Positions 6,823 to 10,192 of a stretch of 10,192 nucleotides of DNA are shown here, piece after piece. The first letter of the stretch is position 1; every line of letters begins with the position of its first letter. The stretch is taken from contig CAMJVA010000042.1 of the NCBI GenBank assembly GCA_946409145.1, positions 1 to 10,192 of the forward strand, written 5' to 3'. The notes under the pieces are model-generated. The model made no database searches and was not told the DNA's origin. It saw only the letters and a list, made by a program, of their open reading frames with translations. Source of the DNA: an uncultured Enterococcus sp. (GTDB lineage: Bacteria > Bacillota > Bacilli > Lactobacillales > Enterococcaceae). The translations under genes and the position numbers were made by a program.

Positions 6823-7833
6823 GTGAGTTTTCAAGATGAAATATTAAAAATTGAACAAAATAAAATCGCGCCGATTTATTTAGTCCTAGGCACGGAACAG
6901 GCTTTACAAGACCGTTTTAAAGAAGCCATTGAAGAAAAAGTAGCCCCAGAAGATGATTTAAATAAAATCACCATTGATTTAACAGAGCAACCTTTAAGCG
7001 ATGTTTTAAATGAAGCTCTTTCCATTCCTTTTTTAGGGGATAAACGCTTAGTTTTAGCAGAAAATCCATGGTTTTTAACAGGACAAAGTTCCCCTAATGG
7101 ACTCCCAAACGATGTAGAGGGCTTACTGAGTTATTTAGAGTCCCCTTTAGACAGTACGGTTCTCGTCTTTTTTGCTCCCTATGAAAAATTAGATGAGCGG
7201 AAAAAAGTAGTGAAACAACTTAAAAAAGTGGCGAAAATAGTTTCTGCGACTCCTTTAACGCAACAAGAAATGACGACTTATGGGAAAAATATTTTTTTAG
7301 CTGCTGGAATTAAAATTGACTCTGACGCTTTTAAGGAACTTTTGGAACGCTGTGGGGATGATTTTTCTAAATTAGAACTAGAAATAGAAAAACTGTTGAT
7401 CTATGGACAAACGAAAAAACGTTTAAGTGTAAAGGATGTCAAACTTTTAGTCACGCAACCTTTACAAGACGATGTTTTCCAACTAGCTAATTTTTTAAGA
7501 GAAAATAAAACCAGTGAAGCGTTAAAACTTTTAGATGATCTTTTATTACAAGGAGAAGAACCCATTAAACTAAATGGGATTTTAATCAGTCAATTTCGCC
7601 TAGAACTTCAAGTGAAAATTTTAATGAAAAATATGTCCCAAGCTCAAATGGCTTCTTTATTAAAAGTTCATCCATTTAGAGTAAAAAAAGCCATGGAAGC
7701 AGTGAGAAGAGTCACTGTTGAAAGTCTTGGAAAATTATTAAATGATTTAATTAACCAAGATTTTAACTTTAAACAAAGCACCATGGAGAAAAAAATGGCT
7801 TTTCAACTTTTTATCATGTCCCAAGGAAAATAA
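6823..7833 (+). CDS. holA: DNA polymerase III subunit delta
   Basis: HolA (YqeN in Bacillus) is the clamp-loader subunit that opens the beta sliding clamp during chromosomal replication. With the GTG at 6823 the protein has 336 residues, typical for the family. The N-terminal AAA+-like domain contains PIYLVLGTEQALQDRF and the conserved LSIPFLGDKRLVL. The middle part contains the CGDDFSKLELEIEKL helix. The C-terminal clamp-loader collar domain includes LLLQGEEPIKLNGILISQFR. Starting at GTG 6823 places AGGTGA (6812-6817) five bases upstream; the in-frame GTG at 6814 would lie inside that ribosome binding site and is less likely. It is 24 bases downstream of comEC with no terminator or clear promoter between, so it seems to be the last gene of the comE transcript, an arrangement conserved in Firmicutes. 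Confidence 0.95.
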   Translation: MSFQDEILKIEQNKIAPIYLVLGTEQALQDRFKEAIEEKVAPEDDLNKITIDLTEQPLSDVLNEALSIPFLGDKRLVLAENPWFLTGQSSPNGLPNDVEGLLSYLESPLDSTVLVFFAPYEKLDERKKVVKQLKKVAKIVSATPLTQQEMTTYGKNIFLAAGIKIDSDAFKELLERCGDDFSKLELEIEKLLIYGQTKKRLSVKDVKLLVTQPLQDDVFQLANFLRENKTSEALKLLDDLLLQGEEPIKLNGILISQFRLELQVKILMKNMSQAQMASLLKVHPFRVKKAMEAVRRVTVESLGKLLNDLINQDFNFKQSTMEKKMAFQLFIMSQGK

Positions 7834-7867
7834 AAAGGTCCTGAGCAAATGGCTCAGGACCTTTTTT
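7832..7867 (+). terminator. Rho-independent terminator of the comE-holA operon
   Basis: A perfect 15-bp inverted repeat (7832-7846 and 7852-7866; core GGTCCTGAGC / GCTCAGGACC) closes a 5-base loop and is followed by a T-run. It begins within the holA stop codon. The A-run on the left side means it could also stop transcription coming from rpsT. Confidence 0.95.
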
Positions 7868-7874
7868 AGATAAA

Positions 7875-7904
7875 AGAAAAAAGCTAAGGAAACACCTTAG
7901 CTTT
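7875..7904 (-). terminator. Rho-independent terminator of rpsT
   Basis: On the minus strand, AAAGCTAAGG and CCTTAGCTTT (plus-strand 7895-7904 and 7880-7889) form a perfect 10-bp stem with a 5-base loop, followed by TTTTCTTTTA. It lies five bases after the rpsT stop codon and next to the holA terminator, so the two convergent genes have separate hairpins back to back. Confidence 0.9.
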
Positions 7905-7909
7905 CAGTC

Positions 7910-8164
7910 TTATTTAGCTAATTTTTTTGTAAGACGGGCTTTGTCACGGCTGGCTTTGTTTTTATGGATCAAGCCTTTAGTTTCAGCCATATCTATAGCT
8001 TTAATAGCTTGTTTATATAAGCTTTCAACGTTTTCAGCATCACTTAAAGCGGCTTGTTCAAATTTTTTCACCGCTGTACGTAAGGCGCTAACTTGTTGGG
8101 CATTTTGTGCATTGGCTTTTTCGTTAGTCCGAACGCGTTTAATAGCAGATTCGATTTGTGGCAT
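7910..8164 (-). CDS. rpsT: 30S ribosomal protein S20
   Basis: S20 is a small basic protein that binds 16S rRNA during assembly of the 30S subunit. The 84-residue product has the usual length and the typical all-helical, Lys/Arg/Ala-rich composition: MPQIESAIKRVRTNEKANAQ at the start and KGLIHKNKASRDKARLTKKLA at the end. The ATG at 8164 is preceded by GGAGGTG (8171-8177 on the minus strand) and gives the standard N-terminus. The reading frame stays open upstream to an ATG at 8212, but that codon lies at the predicted transcription start and the extra residues do not resemble S20. The gene is monocistronic, with its own strong promoter and terminator, and converges on holA as in other Firmicutes. 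Confidence 0.97.
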   Translation of the reverse strand: MPQIESAIKRVRTNEKANAQNAQQVSALRTAVKKFEQAALSDAENVESLYKQAIKAIDMAETKGLIHKNKASRDKARLTKKLAK

Positions 8165-8217
8165 AGTTTTCACCTCCAAGAAGTAAGGGTACGCAGATGC
8201 GCCATTCAACATTCCTC

Positions 8218-8246
8218 ATTATACAAAAGAAAAACCCTCATTGCAA
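8218..8246 (-). promoter_or_regulatory. SigmaA-type promoter of rpsT
   Basis: On the minus strand, TTGCAA (8246-8241) and a perfect TATAAT (8223-8218) are separated by the ideal 17 bases. Transcription should start near 8211, giving a leader of about 45 bases that contains the GGAGGTG ribosome binding site. I see no large conserved leader structure, only a minor CGC/GCG stem around 8190-8200. Confidence 0.75.
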
Positions 8247-8390
8247 TAATGAATTCTTACGTTTTTTCTTTCAGAGAAAATTATCGCAGAAATTTTACTT
8301 AAAATAAAGGAAAAATTCCAAAAAGTGAGACAAATTTGAAAAATAAATTGAAATTTTTTGTATTCTTTCAGTCTTTTTTTACGCTCCCCC

Positions 8391-8419
8391 TTTTGCAATT
8401 AAAAAAAATAAGTTATGAT
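8391..8419 (+). promoter_or_regulatory. Candidate promoter of the phosphate-transport operon
   Basis: TATGAT (8414-8419) is a good -10 box about 50 bases before the transporter start. A -35 could be TTTTGC (8391-8396, 17-base spacing) or TTGCAA (8393-8398, 15-base spacing); neither is strong. No direct repeat like the Bacillus PhoP box (TTAACA-type) is evident, so phosphate control cannot be claimed from sequence. The rest of 8247-8471 is AT-rich with nothing else I can interpret. Confidence 0.45.
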
Positions 8420-8471
8420 GAAGAGGTAAAAATTTAATAAAGATTTTAATTCTGAATAAGTAGGTGTTCTT

Positions 8472-9485
8472 GTGACGATTTCTTTAGTTGTGACAATCGC
8501 TCTTGTAATGGGAGTTATTTTTGTTAATGGTTGGACGGATGCGCCTAATGCCATTGCCACAGCTGTATCTACCAAGGTGTTACGACCTAACGTAGCCATT
8601 GGTATGGCTGTTGTAATGAATTTCCTTGGGGCTTTAGTGATGACGTTCTTTTCTGCTCAAGTAGCAGAAACCATTAGTAACATTGTTAGTTTTGACGGAG
8701 ATGGTAACACGAGTCAAGTCGCTTTAGCTGCTTCTTTATTTGCCATTGTTTTATGGTCTGTCGCTGCGTGGTATTTTGGTATTCCCACTAGTGAATCTCA
8801 CGCTTTAATTGCTGGTTTAACGGGCTCTGCTTTAGCTCTTGGAGGAATTGATGCCGTCAATGGTGCTGAGTGGACCAAAGTAATTATTGGTTTAGTCGTT
8901 TCCACTGTTTTAGGTTTTGGCGGTGGTTGGGTCATTACGAAAGTTATTATCTTTTTATTTCGTGGGGTTAATCGGATTTTAGCCAATAAAATTTTCACTG
9001 GTGGACAAGCATTTGGTGCTGCTGCCATGGCCTTTTTACATGGGGCACAAGATGGGCAAAAATTCATGGGAGTTTTCATGCTAACCCTTTATTACAATGG
9101 ATTAGTAGGAAAAACCGGCAATGCTTTTGAAATTCCCATTTGGGTAATGATTTTATGTTCCTTAACCATGGGAATTGGCACCTCTGTTGGTGGCATGCGG
9201 ATTATTAAATCTGTGGGAATGGATATGGTTAAATTAGAAAAATATCAAGGTTTTTCTGCTGACTTATCTGCTGCGATTACTTTATTTTTAGCCTCTATTA
9301 CTGGGATTCCCGTTTCCACCACTCATACAAAAACCACTGCTATTATGGGTGTAGGTGCAGCGAAACGCTTATCAAGTGTAGATTGGCGAATTGTAAAAGA
9401 AATGGTCTTAGCTTGGGTATTAACATTTCCTGGTTGTGGCCTCATAGCATTTATTATGTCGAAAATTTTTATGGCAATTTTCTAG
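8472..9485 (+). CDS. PiT-family inorganic phosphate transporter
   Basis: The product is a low-affinity, cation-coupled symporter that imports inorganic phosphate across the cytoplasmic membrane. The 337-residue protein is hydrophobic throughout, with about ten membrane segments, and matches the length of Gram-positive PiT proteins. The two family signatures are present as inverted repeats: NGWTDAPNAIAT (19-30) in the first half, corresponding to GANDxxNA, and HGAQDGQKFMG (190-200) in the second, with Q where many homologues have N. IPTSESHALI (104-113) and PVSTTHTKTTAI (280-291) are the matching phosphate-site loops. The start is GTG with TAGGTG (8461-8466) five bases upstream. The DUF47 gene follows 12 bases downstream, the usual partner of this transporter. 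Confidence 0.94.
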   Translation: MTISLVVTIALVMGVIFVNGWTDAPNAIATAVSTKVLRPNVAIGMAVVMNFLGALVMTFFSAQVAETISNIVSFDGDGNTSQVALAASLFAIVLWSVAAWYFGIPTSESHALIAGLTGSALALGGIDAVNGAEWTKVIIGLVVSTVLGFGGGWVITKVIIFLFRGVNRILANKIFTGGQAFGAAAMAFLHGAQDGQKFMGVFMLTLYYNGLVGKTGNAFEIPIWVMILCSLTMGIGTSVGGMRIIKSVGMDMVKLEKYQGFSADLSAAITLFLASITGIPVSTTHTKTTAIMGVGAAKRLSSVDWRIVKEMVLAWVLTFPGCGLIAFIMSKIFMAIF

Positions 9486-9497
9486 GAGGAAAAGTAA

Positions 9498-10121
9498 ATG
9501 GCACGGAAAAAAGGATTCGATTATTTTGGAGCAATGGAACGATTAGCTGGAGATGCCCAAGAAGCAAGTGGCATTTTAGCAGAAATTTTAACCGAGTATG
9601 ATGTAAATACATTAAAGGAAAATTCCGAAAGAATTCATGAAATTGAACGGGACGGAGATGAAGTGGTTCGGGAAATTATGAAAGAACTTTACGTTTCTTT
9701 TATTACTCCCATTGATAGAGAAGATATTGTTCAAATTGTGGACCGTCTTGATGATATTTTAGATGGAATTAATGGAGTGACTTATCAACTTTATCATTTG
9801 AATGTAACCCATATTCGTCCAGAAACAGGTAAATTTATTGATCTGATTTTCCATGCAGTAAGCTGGGTAGAAAAAGCAGTGAAAGAATTCGCTCATTTCA
9901 AAATTTCAAAAGAATTAATGCCTTTAATTGATGAAGTTAACCGAGTAGAGTCTGAAGGAGATCGTTGCTACAGCGAACTAATGTCAAAACTATTCAGAGA
10001 AGAAACGGATGCTATTGAAATTATTAAATGGAAAGAAGTTTATGATAGTTTTGAAAATATTTTAGATTCTTGTGAAGATGCAGCGGATATTATTGCGGGT
10101 CTAGTTATTAAAAATAGTTAA
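9498..10121 (+). CDS. DUF47/PhoU-like phosphate transport accessory protein
   Basis: The 207-residue, all-helical cytosolic protein belongs to the DUF47 (YkaA/Pit accessory) family, related to PhoU. It has the expected pseudo-repeated acidic motifs that bind metal clusters in PhoU proteins: EIERDGDEVV (48-57), FITPIDREDI (68-77), EVNRVESEGDRCYSELMSKL in the second half, and WKEVYDSFENILDSCEDAADI near the end. Members encoded next to PiT genes are thought to modulate the transporter; direct function here is inferred from the neighbour. The AGGAGG ribosome binding site (9484-9489) overlaps the transporter stop codon, so the two are co-translated. Its terminator seems to have been split by the adjacent insertion sequence. 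Confidence 0.93.
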   Translation: MARKKGFDYFGAMERLAGDAQEASGILAEILTEYDVNTLKENSERIHEIERDGDEVVREIMKELYVSFITPIDREDIVQIVDRLDDILDGINGVTYQLYHLNVTHIRPETGKFIDLIFHAVSWVEKAVKEFAHFKISKELMPLIDEVNRVESEGDRCYSELMSKLFREETDAIEIIKWKEVYDSFENILDSCEDAADIIAGLVIKNS

Positions 10122-10137
10122 AAAAGCCTCAGGACTT
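10121..10137 (+). terminator. Left arm of a disrupted terminator of the phosphate operon
   Basis: Directly after the stop codon, AAAAAGCCTCAGGAC (10121-10135) looks like the left arm of an intrinsic terminator hairpin, but the matching GTCCTGAGGC plus T-run is absent. The insertion sequence end begins two or three bases later, at about 10138. The simplest reading is insertion into the hairpin loop; the right arm would then lie beyond the far end of the element. Confidence 0.5.
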
Positions 10138-10192
10138 TGTAGTGACCCCAAAAAGTTGGACTTTATTCGGAGTAGAGAAATCTACTCCGATT
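10138..10192. mobile_element. Terminal end of an IS3-family (IS150-type) insertion sequence, cut by the window edge
   Basis: From 10138 the sequence TGTAGTGACCCCAAAAAG, continuing TTGGACT to 10162, has the form of the terminal inverted repeat of many IS150-group elements (TG start, ACCCCAAAAAGTTGGAC core), recognised from general knowledge of the family. Next comes a 9- to 10-bp hairpin with a GAAA loop (10167-10190). No transposase coding sequence is visible within the 55 bases, so it cannot be told whether this is the transposase-proximal end or the far end, nor whether the element is complete. Confidence 0.7.
10167..10190. repeat. Subterminal hairpin of the insertion sequence
   Basis: CGGAGTAGA (10168-10176) pairs perfectly with TCTACTCCG (10181-10189) around the loop GAAA (10177-10180), with one further T-A pair outside. 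GAAA is a GNRA tetraloop, which favours stable folding in RNA. Two T residues follow before the window ends. Confidence 0.8.

Noticed and set aside
8165..8212. Extended N-terminus of S20 starting at ATG 8212
   Set aside because: The codon coincides with the predicted transcription start, while the ATG at 8164 has a perfect GGAGGTG and gives the standard S20 N-terminus.
7941..8302. Two plus-strand open frames (7941-8186 and 8093-8302) over rpsT and its promoter
   Set aside because: Both are opposite the S20 gene or its promoter and have no family resemblance or proper start signals.
8247..8471. Possible small RNA or riboswitch in the rpsT-pit intergenic region
   Set aside because: Only weak AT-rich hairpins are seen (for example TTTTCT/AGAAAA near 8264-8280); no conserved structure or terminator supports an RNA gene.
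8399..9079. Minus-strand open frames (8399-8599 and 8798-9079) opposite the phosphate transporter
   Set aside because: They are shadow frames of a membrane protein gene without ribosome binding sites or known motifs.
9383..9601. Plus-strand open frame of 72 codons spanning the transporter-DUF47 junction
   Set aside because: It overlaps two well-supported genes in another frame and has no recognisable product.
1..10192. CRISPR array, defence island, toxin-antitoxin or prophage genes
   Set aside because: No spaced direct repeats, and all sizeable genes belong to housekeeping, competence or transport families. Apart from the IS end, there is no sign of mobile or accessory DNA.

Overview
The window is AT-rich chromosomal DNA from a Gram-positive bacterium of the Firmicutes, most likely the Lactobacillales (Enterococcaceae-like). 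This placement is inferred from low GC, strong AGGAGG-type ribosome binding sites, rho-independent terminators, and the gene orders rsmD-coaD-ylbL/sepM and comEA-comEB-comEC-holA facing rpsT, which are conserved in this phylum. No species name can be given from the sequence alone.

Layout. Bases 1-150 are the 3' end of an unidentified gene, closed by a bidirectional terminator. A minus-strand gene (183-1136) encodes an aromatic acid exporter (ArAE/DUF939) family membrane protein; it runs head-to-head with a plus-strand operon from 1285 to 3376. That operon holds rsmD (16S rRNA m2G966 methyltransferase), coaD (phosphopantetheine adenylyltransferase) and a YlbL/SepM-type PDZ-Lon-like membrane protease, and ends in a strong terminator. 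The late-competence operon follows (3449-7833): comEA (DNA receptor), comEB (dCMP deaminase family), comEC (DNA channel with a metallo-beta-lactamase-like domain) and holA (DNA polymerase III delta subunit). Two terminators sit back to back between holA and the convergent rpsT (ribosomal protein S20, minus strand). A divergent intergenic region of about 300 bp carries the rpsT promoter and the promoter of a phosphate-uptake pair: a PiT-family transporter and a DUF47/PhoU-like accessory protein.

At the right edge (from about 10138) the sequence changes to what looks like the end of an IS3-family (IS150-type) insertion sequence. It appears to have landed in the loop of the terminator of the phosphate operon, because only the left arm of that hairpin is present before the IS end.

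The window is mostly conserved housekeeping and competence DNA. I find no CRISPR array, tRNA or rRNA gene, defence system or convincing new system. The points most worth a second look are the IS junction with its subterminal GNRA-capped hairpin, an in-frame 15-bp tandem repeat in the ComEA linker, a divergent core motif in ComEC, and the dependence of the replication gene holA on transcription through a competence operon. Start codons had to be reassigned for holA, comEC and rpsT; four genes use GTG or TTG.
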